DNA from: Eshraghiella sp051880035
Lineage (GTDB): Bacteria; Bacillota; Clostridia; Lachnospirales; Lachnospiraceae
Direction: 5' to 3'
Length of the DNA stretch: 64,000 nt
Assembly (NCBI GenBank): GCA_051880035.1
Contig: JBJENE010000004.1
Location: 1-64,000 of the forward strand
Made by a program: the position numbers and the translations under genes. The notes under the pieces were generated by a model that was not told the DNA's origin, did not search any database, and worked only from the letters and a program-made list of their open reading frames with translations. Position 1 is the first letter of the stretch; every line of letters starts with the position of its first letter. This document shows, in pieces, positions 32,407-40,684 of this stretch.

Positions 32407-33765
32407 CTAATTTTTCTGATATACGCCGAACTCAAAGCCTTTGGCCCTGATTCCGTCAATCATATCAGACAGCATCTTCTGATTAGTGGAGGATGCTCCG
32501 CTTAACAGATATATTGCTCCTCCATGTACCTTATTCAATGCATTCTGCAGGGCATTCTTTACATCCGGCTGGTTATTGGCATCCCAATCGGCATATGCAA
32601 AACTCCAGAAAACAGTTCTGTAACCGAGATTCTGTGCCACTGCAATTGACTGTTCACTGAAATATCCTGACGGTGCTCTGAAAAGATACATTTCATATCC
32701 GTAAGTTTCGTAAGCGTAATTGTACAACAGATTAAGTTCGCTTGTCAATTCCTTTGGTGACAATTCGGATATATTTGCGCAGCTTGCAGTATAATTGCCG
32801 AGAATATGTCCTTCATTAATCATTCTTTCAATAAGTTCAGGATTCTTTTTCATATATGAAAGAGTAACAAAAAAGACAGCCTTGACATTCTTTGCTTTCA
32901 GTGTGTCAAGAATTTTACCTGTGTTACCGTTTTCGGAAACTTCATTAAAGGTCAGCCAGACAAAACTGCTCTCCGGCTGTATAAAATCAACGGCGAGCTG
33001 TCCCACAAGATTTGTGTAATATCCCAACAGCGGTCTGTTCTTATCATCGGTATCATTACCCACACCAAAAGTAACCGGTTCGGATGAATAATCTCCGTAA
33101 GATGATATCTCAGGTCCCTTTTCCGTATTCATATAAGGGCTGTAATCCGTGATTTCCAATGCCCCGATAGGAATTTCCCCTTTATTAACCACATGCACGA
33201 CAAATTCTTCCACCGAATAATTTTCATATATGTCTTTGGCAATAACTTCAAAACGGTAATCTCCGTTGGCAGCAAGTGAAACTGAATCGGTTATTTTTTT
33301 ATTTTTGTCTGACTTGGTCATGTCATCGGAAAATCCGTATTCGAATTCCGAATCGTCGGTTACCGACTTAACTACATCCTGTATGTTCAATCCGCCCGGT
33401 TCTTCAAAGTAAAATTCATTACTTTTAAGAATAATTTCCGGAGCCGTCATATCGGATATCTGCACCGTGAATTTTTTAACTGTTTCATTATATGTAACCG
33501 ATGCCTCGTATTCTCCGATTGTATTATAATCCACATCGGATAAATCCAGTTCCATCTGTTCAAGCACTTTTTTGGATGCCCTGACATAATCGGAAACATC
33601 AGTGCTTGGTTCATCTCCTACAGAAAAAGTAAATTTATCCGAAATCAATGTTATTGTATCATAATTGCACCCCGTAAAAATTACCGCAACGGGAAGAACA
33701 CACAATGCGCAAAGCATTGCTCTTTTAATAGTTTTGTTCCATAAAAGCAAAAATCCGTTACCCAT
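32407..33765 (-). CDS. PdaA-like polysaccharide deacetylase lipoprotein, metal site lost
   Basis: About 452 residues. The signal peptide ends in lipobox IFTGC, so the protein is probably membrane-anchored outside. Two Ig-like beta domains (~40-200) precede a NodB fold (~265-450) of the PdaA kind, recognisable from FRAPSGYFSEQSI and TVFWSFAYADWDANNQP. Key residues are changed: the usual TFDD is TFNE, the H-x3-H motif (GNHTxxH) is GNYTASC, and the LLH motif near the end is LLSG. It therefore lacks the metal-binding Asp and both His and is likely a non-catalytic binding or regulatory protein. ATG at 33765 fits AAGGCGG spacing; 33771 is possible. It follows two ATP-grasp genes. Confidence 0.83.
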   Translation of the reverse strand: MGNGFLLLWNKTIKRAMLCALCVLPVAVIFTGCNYDTITLISDKFTFSVGDEPSTDVSDYVRASKKVLEQMELDLSDVDYNTIGEYEASVTYNETVKKFTVQISDMTAPEIILKSNEFYFEEPGGLNIQDVVKSVTDDSEFEYGFSDDMTKSDKNKKITDSVSLAANGDYRFEVIAKDIYENYSVEEFVVHVVNKGEIPIGALEITDYSPYMNTEKGPEISSYGDYSSEPVTFGVGNDTDDKNRPLLGYYTNLVGQLAVDFIQPESSFVWLTFNEVSENGNTGKILDTLKAKNVKAVFFVTLSYMKKNPELIERMINEGHILGNYTASCANISELSPKELTSELNLLYNYAYETYGYEMYLFRAPSGYFSEQSIAVAQNLGYRTVFWSFAYADWDANNQPDVKNALQNALNKVHGGAIYLLSGASSTNQKMLSDMIDGIRAKGFEFGVYQKN

Positions 33766-33787
33766 TAACATTTCCCGCCTTTCCGTT

Positions 33788-34618
33788 TTATCTTATGTCA
33801 CCGTATATATAATCCACATACAGCGATACCACATCCACATCCGTCTGCCCATAAAGCATTCTGGAGCCTACAACATCCTCCAGTTCGTTAAAAACAATCC
33901 GATTGTTATGAAAAATAAAATCTATTCCGCAGTGTCCGATTTCCAGAGAGTCTGTTATTTTCTTAACAATGTCTGTTTCCTCTCCTGACAATCTGTACGG
34001 CTTTGCCTTTCCTCCGAGACAGAAGTTACTTCTGAAATCCTTATCCGAGGTTCTAAGCATTGCCGCCACAATCCTGTTACCTACGATATATACTCTCAAG
34101 TCCCTGCCAAGATCCGATGCAGGCTTCTGCAAAAGAATTTTACGGCCGCCAAGCTTTTCTCTCTGCATACGATCTTCTCTTTCATTATTAATCATAAAGA
34201 CCTCCGTGCCGCCATGGCCGTCAGCGGTCTTCATTATATATGGATATTCCTGCATTGCGCATGCTCCGTCACAGGTTGGCATTACATTTATTCCAAGCTG
34301 CTTAACATATTCAATTGCAAGAAGTTTATCATTCCCAAGAAGTGTTACAAATGAATTGTTATATACTTTTATACCAAGCAGCTCAAGCTGTCTGGCAAAA
34401 ACATAATCCCTTGTACGGTTAATTACCGCATCCGGAAAAGGCAGGGACTCACCATTGCAAAAAAATTCGTTTTTGTCATTTGTAATCAGAAACCGGAACT
34501 GTTCTGCAATAACCAGACTCAGCTTAATACCTTTTTCCCTGCATTTATCAAAATACATCCGTATATATTCTTTGTTTCTGAGTGCATCTTCAGAATGGTA
34601 CACAAGCCACCAGTTCAT
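33788..34618 (-). CDS. RimK-like ATP-grasp ligase A, altered metal motif
   Basis: A 276-residue protein with the RimK/YheC-type ATP-grasp fold: pre-ATP-grasp part (1-~95), the Gly-rich loop TADGHGGTEV (131-140), then GRDLRVYIVGNRIVAAMLR and GIDFIF (231-236). The usual E-x-N metal motif near the end reads NELED (244-248), so the Asn is replaced, and activity may be changed. It overlaps the upstream ligase gene B by 4 nt (ATGA) and is 23 nt before the pseudo-deacetylase gene. Family ligases join an amino acid or peptide to a carboxylate; the substrate here is unknown. Confidence 0.82.
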   Translation of the reverse strand: MNWWLVYHSEDALRNKEYIRMYFDKCREKGIKLSLVIAEQFRFLITNDKNEFFCNGESLPFPDAVINRTRDYVFARQLELLGIKVYNNSFVTLLGNDKLLAIEYVKQLGINVMPTCDGACAMQEYPYIMKTADGHGGTEVFMINNEREDRMQREKLGGRKILLQKPASDLGRDLRVYIVGNRIVAAMLRTSDKDFRSNFCLGGKAKPYRLSGEETDIVKKITDSLEIGHCGIDFIFHNNRIVFNELEDVVGSRMLYGQTDVDVVSLYVDYIYGDIR

Positions 34619-35499
34619 CTTCTCACCTGTTCCTCAATATAAGAAATTATATGTTCTGCCACATTAATTCCCGTGCAGTCATAAAGATTCTTAAAATGTG
34701 CATTAGAGTTGGCTTCGCATAATACCGGCTCATCATCCTCTCCGAAAAGAATATCTATTCCGCCAAAATCCAACCCCAGTATGCCACAGACTTCCAAAGC
34801 CATTCTGCACTGTTCCGGGTCAGGTTCATAGGGTTTCATGCTGCCTCCGTTGGTTATGTTGGCTCTGAAGTCATTATCATTATATCTGTACATTGCAGCC
34901 ACAACCTTATTTCCCACAACCTGAATCCTTATATCCCGTCCGTATGAAGACTTAATATATTCCTGAACGATAAACGGTCTTGTTCCGATATTTTGGATTA
35001 TCTCTTCAAATTCATCTGTGTCTGCCGCAAGATAAACCTGCTTTCCAAAAGACCCCAGGCACTCTTTAATAACACACGGAAATCCTATATCCCCGGCAAT
35101 ATATTTCATATATGCGGATTTCTCAAGCCCGCAGGGAGTAAATATCTTGGGAGATATATATGTACGCGGCATTTTAATGCCGTGACCGGAAAGAGCAAGA
35201 AAGGTCTCGGATTTATCATCACACAACGCGATACTTTCTGCTGAATTAAAAAGCCTCATTCCCATGCTTTCAAGAACTTTTGCAAGCTTAATATCCTTAT
35301 CCCAGAAAAGCACAAAATCAATGGTATCCGCCATATCCCTTATATCGTATCCATGTTCACAAAGCAACTGCCAGAGTCTTGTATTGGTATACTTAACCAG
35401 CCGGCATCCGGACTTTGCTGCTGCATCCGTAAGCATTTTGAACAGTTCATTAAATTTATCATTATTCACATATTCATTAACAACAAGCCAGCCATTCAT
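34615..35499 (-). CDS. RimK-like ATP-grasp ligase B
   Basis: A 294-residue paralogue of the next gene. Visible parts are KECLGSFGKQV (145-155, Gly-rich loop), VQEYIKSSYGRDIRIQVVGN (178-197), DFRANITNGG (210-219), GLDFGGIDILF (242-252) and the intact metal motif CEANSNAHF (261-269). These fit an active RimK-type carboxylate-amine ligase. GGAG precedes the ATG. It is the first gene of a likely operon with ligase A and the lipoprotein (possibly also asd). Tandem ligases suggest a two-step or heteromeric ligation, perhaps of a wall-related or small-molecule substrate (inference). Confidence 0.85.
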   Translation of the reverse strand: MNGWLVVNEYVNNDKFNELFKMLTDAAAKSGCRLVKYTNTRLWQLLCEHGYDIRDMADTIDFVLFWDKDIKLAKVLESMGMRLFNSAESIALCDDKSETFLALSGHGIKMPRTYISPKIFTPCGLEKSAYMKYIAGDIGFPCVIKECLGSFGKQVYLAADTDEFEEIIQNIGTRPFIVQEYIKSSYGRDIRIQVVGNKVVAAMYRYNDNDFRANITNGGSMKPYEPDPEQCRMALEVCGILGLDFGGIDILFGEDDEPVLCEANSNAHFKNLYDCTGINVAEHIISYIEEQVRR

Positions 35500-35634
35500 G
35501 CGGTTACTCCTTTTTTCTGTGACTCAGTGCTTTTATCCATTGTAACACATTGATGTAAAAAAAACATCCTCAAACCGAAAACAGTTTTTGGTAGTTCATG
35601 GAATAAATCGGACAGATCCGAAATATTTTACTGA

Positions 35635-35668
35635 TAAAAAAAGGATAATTGAAATCTCAACTATCCTT
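35635..35668 (-). terminator. Terminator after tRNA-Thr
   Basis: AAGGATA (35641-35647) pairs with TATCCTT (35662-35668), with further pairing inside; a T run follows on the minus strand. It lies 9 nt past the tRNA 3' end. Confidence 0.85.
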
Positions 35669-35676
35669 ACAAAATA

Positions 35677-35749
35677 AGCTGCCGACGGGAATCGGACCCG
35701 TGACCTCCGCCTTACCAAGGCGACGCTCTACCGACTGAGCCACGGCAGC
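35677..35749 (-). tRNA. tRNA-Thr (GGT anticodon)
   Basis: A 73-nt cloverleaf: 7-bp acceptor GCTGCCG/CGGCAGC, D arm GCTC..GAGC, anticodon stem with loop TTGGTAA (anticodon GGT), and T arm ACGGG-TCCGATT-CCCGT. No encoded CCA. Confidence 0.96.
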
Positions 35750-35791
35750 ATTCCTATATTAAAGACAGACATGCCGTCTCAAACATCAAGG

Positions 35792-35820
35792 ATTATATCA
35801 TACCGTTTTCAAAAAGTAAA
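35792..35820 (-). promoter_or_regulatory. tRNA-Thr promoter
   Basis: On the minus strand TTTACT (35815-35820) and TATAAT (35792-35797) are 17 nt apart, starting just after the sigH stop. Confidence 0.6.
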
Positions 35821-35825
35821 GTATT

Positions 35826-36437
35826 TTATAACAAATCAATTTTACTGCGCATACGCTGTATGGCATTGTCGATTGCTTTAGGTTTTTTATCTAACTGGAC
35901 AGCTATTTCATTATAGCTGTATCCTTCCAGATAAAGTTCCATAACCTGACGCTCCATGGTACTTAAGCTTTCCATTATTTTGGCAATTGTATGCTTCATC
36001 TGGTCTTTTTCTATTACAAGAGCCTCCGGGTTAACCTCTTCCCCCGCCTCCAGAACATCGGACCAGCATGCATGCTCGCCGCCGTTTTCATCCGAAACGG
36101 GAGCATCAAATGAAATATAATTGTTAAGCGGTGTGTTTTTCATACGGTTATAGGCGGTTACTGCCGTCCGTATCTGCCTGCCGATACAAAGTGATGCAAA
36201 AGACATGAAAACCACCTTTTTGGAAGGATTATAGTCCCTTATAGCCTTATAAAGCCCTATCATGCCTTCCTGGAGGAGGTCGTCACTGTCCGCACCTGCA
36301 AGGAAATAAGACCTTGCCTTCATACGGACAAGGTTTTTATATTTTTCCACAAGAAAATCAGCGGCATTGTTATCTCCTTCATGATACCTTGCCACCAGTT
36401 CCTCATCAGACATTTTTTCGTAAGCTTCTTTTACCAT
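35826..36437 (-). CDS. sigH: RNA polymerase sigma-H factor
   Basis: A 203-residue sigma-70-family factor of the SigH/Spo0H kind. Region 2 is seen in GADSDDLLQEGMIGLYKAIRDY and SFASLCIGRQIRTAV (as DLLQEGMIGLYKAIRDY); region 4 in LEGYSYNEIAVQLDKKPKAIDNAIQR (YSYNEIAVQLDKKPKAID). The ATG at 36437 has GAGAGGG just upstream; an in-frame TTG at 36455 would precede that site. In spore-formers this factor drives transition-phase and early sporulation genes. Its place after rlmB in the cysE-cysS-mrnC-rlmB-sigH order supports the name. Confidence 0.93.
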   Translation of the reverse strand: MVKEAYEKMSDEELVARYHEGDNNAADFLVEKYKNLVRMKARSYFLAGADSDDLLQEGMIGLYKAIRDYNPSKKVVFMSFASLCIGRQIRTAVTAYNRMKNTPLNNYISFDAPVSDENGGEHACWSDVLEAGEEVNPEALVIEKDQMKHTIAKIMESLSTMERQVMELYLEGYSYNEIAVQLDKKPKAIDNAIQRMRSKIDLL

Positions 36438-36476
36438 ATTCCCTCTCAGATTCAAAATTTATTCGTTACCTTGTTA

Positions 36477-37217
36477 TCAGTTCATTCTCTGCCTTACGAT
36501 TTCATAGGCAAGAACTCCTGCTGCCACCGAAGCATTAAGGGAATCAATATTTCCCTTCATCGGAATTGATGCAACAAAATCACATTTTTCTTTGACAAGA
36601 CGGCTTACTCCTTCTCCTTCATTGCCTATAACAAGGCCTATCGGTCCTTTCAGGTCCAGTTCGTACATAACCTGTCCGCCCATATCGGCACAGACAAACC
36701 AGAGTCCCTTTTCTTTAAGTTCATCTATGGTATTTCCTATATTGGTGACTTTGGCAACCGGAGTGTAATTAAGTGCCCCCGCAGAGGTTTTTAAAACCGT
36801 GGCGGTAAGCCCTGCGGCACGGCGCTTGGGAATTATTACTCCGTGTGCTCCGCAAAGGTTGGCAGTTCTTATAATTGCCCCAAGATTATGCGGGTCCTCG
36901 ATTCCGTCAAGTATAAAGATAAAAGGAGGCTCACCTTTTTCGGATGCTGCATTTAAAATATCTTCAACCTGTGCATATTCATATGCCGCGGCATTGGCAA
37001 TCACTCCCTGATGGTGGCCTGTATGAGACATGCGGTCAAGCTGTTCTTTACTTACATAATTAATAATTGTATTTGCTTTTTTGGCTTCCCTGATTACGGT
37101 CATGACAGGTCCGTCTTTACAACCGTCAAGTATATACAGTTTATCAATTGTTTTGCCTGACCTGAAAGCCTCTATTACGGCATTCCGTCCCTCTATTGTA
37201 AATTCAGTGTATTTCAT
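36477..37217 (-). CDS. rlmB: 23S rRNA 2'-O-ribose methyltransferase, RlmB/TrmH family
   Basis: A 246-residue SPOUT-fold enzyme. The N-terminal substrate domain (~1-75, with GRNAVIEAFRSGKTIDKLYI) is followed by the knotted SAM domain: LDGIEDPHNLGAIIRTANLCGAHG, seen as DPHNLGAIIRTANLCGAHG, motif 2 GLVIGNEGEGVSRLV and motif 3 IPMKGNIDSLNASVAAGV. It would methylate a guanosine ribose of 23S rRNA. It overlaps mrnC by 4 nt, so translation is likely coupled. Confidence 0.94.
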   Translation of the reverse strand: MKYTEFTIEGRNAVIEAFRSGKTIDKLYILDGCKDGPVMTVIREAKKANTIINYVSKEQLDRMSHTGHHQGVIANAAAYEYAQVEDILNAASEKGEPPFIFILDGIEDPHNLGAIIRTANLCGAHGVIIPKRRAAGLTATVLKTSAGALNYTPVAKVTNIGNTIDELKEKGLWFVCADMGGQVMYELDLKGPIGLVIGNEGEGVSRLVKEKCDFVASIPMKGNIDSLNASVAAGVLAYEIVRQRMN

Positions 37218-37636
37218 AGCTTTCCTCCAACTGCATCAAAACCCATCCTGACAAGTTCCATAATACGGTCAAATTTCTGTTCAAGATACAAATATCCTAT
37301 TAATGCTTCAAAGCCCGTGGCACGGCGGTAATCACCGGACGTTGCATTTTTGGCTTTTGTATAGGAATGGGCATTTCTGCCTCTTTTGTAAACAGAAAGC
37401 TCCTCCTCGGAAAGGGAATCCATTATCTTTTCTATCATGGCAGACTGGGTTCCGGCCTTGGCGTATCTGCTGGCATCCGCATTAAGCTTATTAACGGGCG
37501 CATTGCCCTTATAAACCAATCCTGTACGGATTATCAGCTCATACACACAATCGCCTATATAAGCCAATGTAAGCGGTGAATAATCCGACACATTAACATC
37601 GGGTAAACCGAATGTGTTTTTCATGGATTCAAACAT
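37214..37636 (-). CDS. mrnC: Mini-ribonuclease III
   Basis: A 140-residue RNase III catalytic domain without the dsRNA-binding domain, used in Firmicutes for 23S rRNA maturation. The motif PLTLAYIGDCVYEL holds the catalytic Asp, and NATSGDYRRATGFEALIGYLYL (ATGFEALIGYLYL) the second acidic site. The ATG at 37636 follows GGAGG; a longer frame reaches back into cysS and is rejected. It sits between cysS and rlmB, the conserved position. Confidence 0.95.
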   Translation of the reverse strand: MFESMKNTFGLPDVNVSDYSPLTLAYIGDCVYELIIRTGLVYKGNAPVNKLNADASRYAKAGTQSAMIEKIMDSLSEEELSVYKRGRNAHSYTKAKNATSGDYRRATGFEALIGYLYLEQKFDRIMELVRMGFDAVGGKL

Positions 37637-37652
37637 GTATAACCTCCGATTT

Positions 37653-39077
37653 CTATTTAACGACTTCCCAGACCGTACCTTCCCTGGTATCTTTAATTCT
37701 GATTCCTTTTTCGGCAAGTTCATCCCTTATGGCATCTGCTTTGGCAAAGTCTTTTTCTTTCTTTGCCGCTTTTCTTTCTTCTATCTTTTCAAGAACATAT
37801 TTTTCAAGTTCCGTATCTACCGAAGAATCTCCTTCATCGCTTCCCTGCATTCTTGTAAGATTAAGGGATAAAACATAATCAAAGCTCTTTACAAGTTCCA
37901 GCTTTGTTTTATCGTTAAGGTTGCTTCTTAAAACATCATACACAACCGTAATTGCTGAGGAAGTATTAATATCATTGGAAAGTGCCGCCTCAAATAATGC
38001 TCTGTAAGAATCAAAACCTTCTTTATCGATTTCACCTTCATCTTTAAGTTCACCGATTTTTTTAACCAGCTTATTGTAAGCCGTTGCCATATTATCCATT
38101 ACCTCATAGGAAAACTCAAGCGGTTTCCTGTAATGTGACTGAAGGCAGAAAAGTCTGTACACAAGCGGATCATATCCTTTTTCCTCCAGAAGTGATACAG
38201 TAAGGAATTCTCCTTTTGATTTACTCATTTTACCTGATTTGTCATTAAGATGATGTACATGGAACCAGTAGTTGCACCATTTATGTCCCAGATATGATTC
38301 ACTTTGCGCAATTTCATTGGTATGGTGAGGGAAAATATTGTCCACGCCTCCGCAATGAATATCCATATACTCGCCTAAATGCTTCATGCTGATGCAGGAG
38401 CATTCGATATGCCATCCCGGATATCCCACGCCCCATGGGCTGTCCCATTTAAGCTCCTGATTATCAAATTTTGACTTCGTAAACCATAATACAAAATCTG
38501 CTTTGTTCTTTTTGTTGGTATCCTCACTTACATCATCACGCACACCTACCATCAGTTCTTTTTCACTCTGGCTTGAAAATACATAATAGTCCTTAAGCTT
38601 TGAGGTATCAAAATATACATTGCCGCCTGCAATATATGCATAACCTTTTTTCAGAAGGCTGTCCACCATATTTATGAATTCCGAAATGCAGTTTGTAGCC
38701 GGTTCAACCACATCAGGGCGTTTAATGTTAAGTTTTTCACAATCTGAAAAGAATGCGTCGGTATAGAACTTCGCAATTTCCATTACGGTTTTATGCTCTC
38801 TTTTGGCACCTTTAAGCATTTTGTCCTCGCCTGTGTCCGCATCACTTGTAAGATGGCCCACATCCGTGATATTCATTACACGTTTTACATCATACCCCAC
38901 ATAGCGGAGAGTCTTTTCCAGGACATCTTCCATTATATAACTTCTGAGATTGCCTATATGGGCAAAATGGTATACGGTAGGGCCGCAGGTATACATTGCG
39001 ACCTTTCCGTCTTCGTTTGGAATGAATTTCTCTACTTTTCTGGTTAATGTATTAAATAAACTTACTTTATTTTCCAT
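37653..39077 (-). CDS. cysS: Cysteine-tRNA ligase
   Basis: A 474-residue class I aminoacyl-tRNA synthetase that charges tRNA-Cys. The N-terminal zinc Cys31 (YTCGPTVY), the HIGH-like HAHIGN (40-43 HIGN), the zinc-site part WHIECS, and KMSKS at 283-287 are all present. The helical and anticodon-binding C-terminus is complete. The ATG overlaps cysE by 16 nt. It is controlled with cysE by the cysteine T-box leader. Confidence 0.98.
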   Translation of the reverse strand: MENKVSLFNTLTRKVEKFIPNEDGKVAMYTCGPTVYHFAHIGNLRSYIMEDVLEKTLRYVGYDVKRVMNITDVGHLTSDADTGEDKMLKGAKREHKTVMEIAKFYTDAFFSDCEKLNIKRPDVVEPATNCISEFINMVDSLLKKGYAYIAGGNVYFDTSKLKDYYVFSSQSEKELMVGVRDDVSEDTNKKNKADFVLWFTKSKFDNQELKWDSPWGVGYPGWHIECSCISMKHLGEYMDIHCGGVDNIFPHHTNEIAQSESYLGHKWCNYWFHVHHLNDKSGKMSKSKGEFLTVSLLEEKGYDPLVYRLFCLQSHYRKPLEFSYEVMDNMATAYNKLVKKIGELKDEGEIDKEGFDSYRALFEAALSNDINTSSAITVVYDVLRSNLNDKTKLELVKSFDYVLSLNLTRMQGSDEGDSSVDTELEKYVLEKIEERKAAKKEKDFAKADAIRDELAEKGIRIKDTREGTVWEVVK

Positions 39078-39733
39078 GATGAATCTCCTACTTTTTCTAT
39101 AATTTTATTAATTGCGGTTTTAAGTTCTTCATTTTCCCGTTTCAGGTTATTTATATCATTGAGAACAGGGTCAGGCAGGTGAACCTGGTCAAGATCGGTA
39201 TTCGGCAGACTTAAATTCTGGCATTTTACAACTCTTCCCGGTATTCCCACCACGGTGGAATTAGGCGGAACTTCTTCAAGCACCACGGAACCAGCTCCTA
39301 TTTTGGAGCCCGCTCCTATCGTAAATGAACCAAGTACTTTGGCTCCGGAGCTTATCATTACATTATCCTCAATTGTCGGATGCCTTTTTCCATGCTCCTT
39401 ACCTGTACCGCCAAGTGTTACGCCCTGATACAGTGTTACATTATCTCCGATTACCGTAGTCTCCCCGATGACAACGCCGTGTCCGTGGTCGATAAAAAAT
39501 CCTTTTCCGATTACGGCTCCCGGATGTATCTCAATTCCGTATTTTCTTGCCGCATGCTGGGATATTTTTCTTGCCCTGTAATAATGACCTTTATTGTACA
39601 GTCTGTGGGCCTTACGGTATTTCCATATAGCCCAGAAACACGGGTATAAAAAAACTTCCCAGTCTGATTTAATGGCAGGGTCTCTGTCTTTAATTACTTC
39701 TTTTTCTTCTTTAACATAGTCCCAGAACCTCAT
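39062..39733 (-). CDS. cysE: Serine O-acetyltransferase
   Basis: A 224-residue enzyme making O-acetylserine from serine and acetyl-CoA, the entry to cysteine synthesis. The left-handed beta-helix hexapeptide repeats are clear (IHPGAVIGKGFFIDHGHGVVIGETTVIGD, seen as GKGFFIDHGHGVVIGET), with the catalytic His in DHGHGVVIGE and later VTLGGTGKEHGKRHP. The ATG at 39733 follows GGAGG. A longer frame upstream runs through the T-box terminator and is rejected. The C-terminal ~40 residues form a polar helix. Confidence 0.97.
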   Translation of the reverse strand: MRFWDYVKEEKEVIKDRDPAIKSDWEVFLYPCFWAIWKYRKAHRLYNKGHYYRARKISQHAARKYGIEIHPGAVIGKGFFIDHGHGVVIGETTVIGDNVTLYQGVTLGGTGKEHGKRHPTIEDNVMISSGAKVLGSFTIGAGSKIGAGSVVLEEVPPNSTVVGIPGRVVKCQNLSLPNTDLDQVHLPDPVLNDINNLKRENEELKTAINKIIEKVGDSSWKIK

Positions 39734-39744
39734 AATACCTCCAA

Positions 39745-39988
39745 TAAACAACAAAGCGGAATTATTCCTCTTCCAGAGACGAATAATTCCGCGGTTCCAC
39801 TCTGATAAATCTGCCATACGGCAGAAACTCTCAAAAGCCTATAACGGTGCCGGCCGTAACAGGATACTGATTTCCCCTGTTATACTCAGGAATGCACTTC
39901 ACAACCAATCCGTAAAGTCTGCTTTCAGCCGCCGGCAGACCCTCTCTGTTACTTCAACGGATGCTACTCTCTTCCATCATCGTAATCT
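39745..39988 (-). promoter_or_regulatory. Cysteine T-box leader of cysE-cysS
   Basis: A complete T-box riboswitch. Stem I features and the AGAGAGGG bulge region are followed by the likely specifier TGC (Cys; at 39894-39896), the conserved T-box AGAGTGGAACCGCGG (39789-39803) that binds the uncharged tRNA end, and a terminator of perfect 12-bp stem (39756-39767 with 39781-39792) plus T-rich tail. Uncharged tRNA-Cys should stabilise the antiterminator and turn on cysE-cysS. Confidence 0.95.
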
Positions 39989-39994
39989 TATATT

Positions 39995-40023
39995 AGAATA
40001 TTCATAAAAATGTATTTTGTCAA
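39995..40023 (-). promoter_or_regulatory. Promoter of the cysE T-box operon
   Basis: On the minus strand TTGACA (40018-40023) and TATTCT (39995-40000) are 17 nt apart, immediately upstream of the T-box RNA and just past the ispF stop. Confidence 0.8.
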
Positions 40024-40037
40024 CTTCCTTTTAAAAA

Positions 40038-40580
40038 TTATTTTCTGCAGCCGCTGCATCCTTCGCAGCCTCTGTTCATATTCATTACATCTGCATATAC
40101 ATAATTTTCTACAGTGGTAAGAAGTGAAACGGCCTGGGCGGCAATTCCTTCCCCGCTTCCGGTAAATCCAAGCCCTTCCTCAGTGGTGGCCTTCACGCTG
40201 ACACTGCTTACAGGAATCTTAAGGGCCTTGGCAATATTCTCACGCATCGTCTCAATGTAAGGTGCCATCTTTGGTCTCTGCGCAATAATGGTACTGTCTA
40301 TATTTTCAATGATAAAATGTGCATCCGACAGAATATCTCCCACCTTCTCAAGTAAAATAAGGCTTGATATCCCTTTGTACTTCTCATCACTGTCCGGAAA
40401 ATGCTTTCCGATATCTCCGAGAGCCGCAGCTCCCAAAAGGGAATCCATTATTGCATGAAGCAGTACATCCGCATCGGAGTGACCTAAAAGTCCTTTTTCA
40501 TATGGTATTTCAACTCCTCCGATTATCATTTTACGGTTATCGGTTACGCGATGAACATCATATCCCGTTCCTATTCTCAT
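40038..40580 (-). CDS. ispF: 2-C-methyl-D-erythritol 2,4-cyclodiphosphate synthase with Cys-rich tail
   Basis: A 180-residue enzyme of the MEP isoprenoid pathway. Metal and substrate motifs are GTGYDVHRV at the start, GHSDADVLLHAIMDSLLGAA (GHSDADVLLHAI) and ATTEEGLGFTGSGEG. The family is usually about 157-160 residues; here an extra C-terminal tail ends NMNRGCEGCSGCRK with three Cys in C-x2-C-x2-C. The ATG at 40580 follows GGAGG; the longer frame runs through the neighbouring hairpin and tRNA and is rejected. A long hairpin lies 28 nt upstream. It is located between the tRNA pair and the cysE leader. Confidence 0.95.
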   Translation of the reverse strand: MRIGTGYDVHRVTDNRKMIIGGVEIPYEKGLLGHSDADVLLHAIMDSLLGAAALGDIGKHFPDSDEKYKGISSLILLEKVGDILSDAHFIIENIDSTIIAQRPKMAPYIETMRENIAKALKIPVSSVSVKATTEEGLGFTGSGEGIAAQAVSLLTTVENYVYADVMNMNRGCEGCSGCRK

Positions 40581-40607
40581 ATATATGCCTCCATGAGCGT
40601 TTTTTTG

Positions 40608-40641
40608 TTTAACAGGAAATTCGGAGGAATTTTCTGTTAAA
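40608..40641 (-). other. Leader hairpin upstream of ispF
   Basis: TTTAACAG (40608-40615) pairs with CTGTTAAA (40634-40641) and the pairing continues inward to a stem of about 15 bp with one mismatch and a 4-nt loop. On the minus strand it is followed by C and a run of A, not T, so it is not a terminator. Confidence 0.55.
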
Positions 40642-40644
40642 CAA

Positions 40645-40677
40645 TATAAAACCCTTAATGCGTAAACACTAAGGGTT
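40645..40677 (-). terminator. Terminator after the tRNA-Val/tRNA-Met pair
   Basis: AACCCTTA (40650-40657) pairs with TAAGGGTT (40670-40677) around a 12-nt loop; TTATATT follows on the minus strand. It is 8 nt past tRNA-Met. Confidence 0.75.
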
Positions 40678-40684
40678 CTGTCAG

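Noticed and set aside
32385..32459. Longer N-terminus for asd
   Set aside because: It overlaps the upstream gene; AGGAGA fits the ATG at 32384 and the family length.
39734..39817. Longer N-terminus for cysE
   Set aside because: It would run through the T-box motif and terminator; the RBS fits the ATG at 39733.
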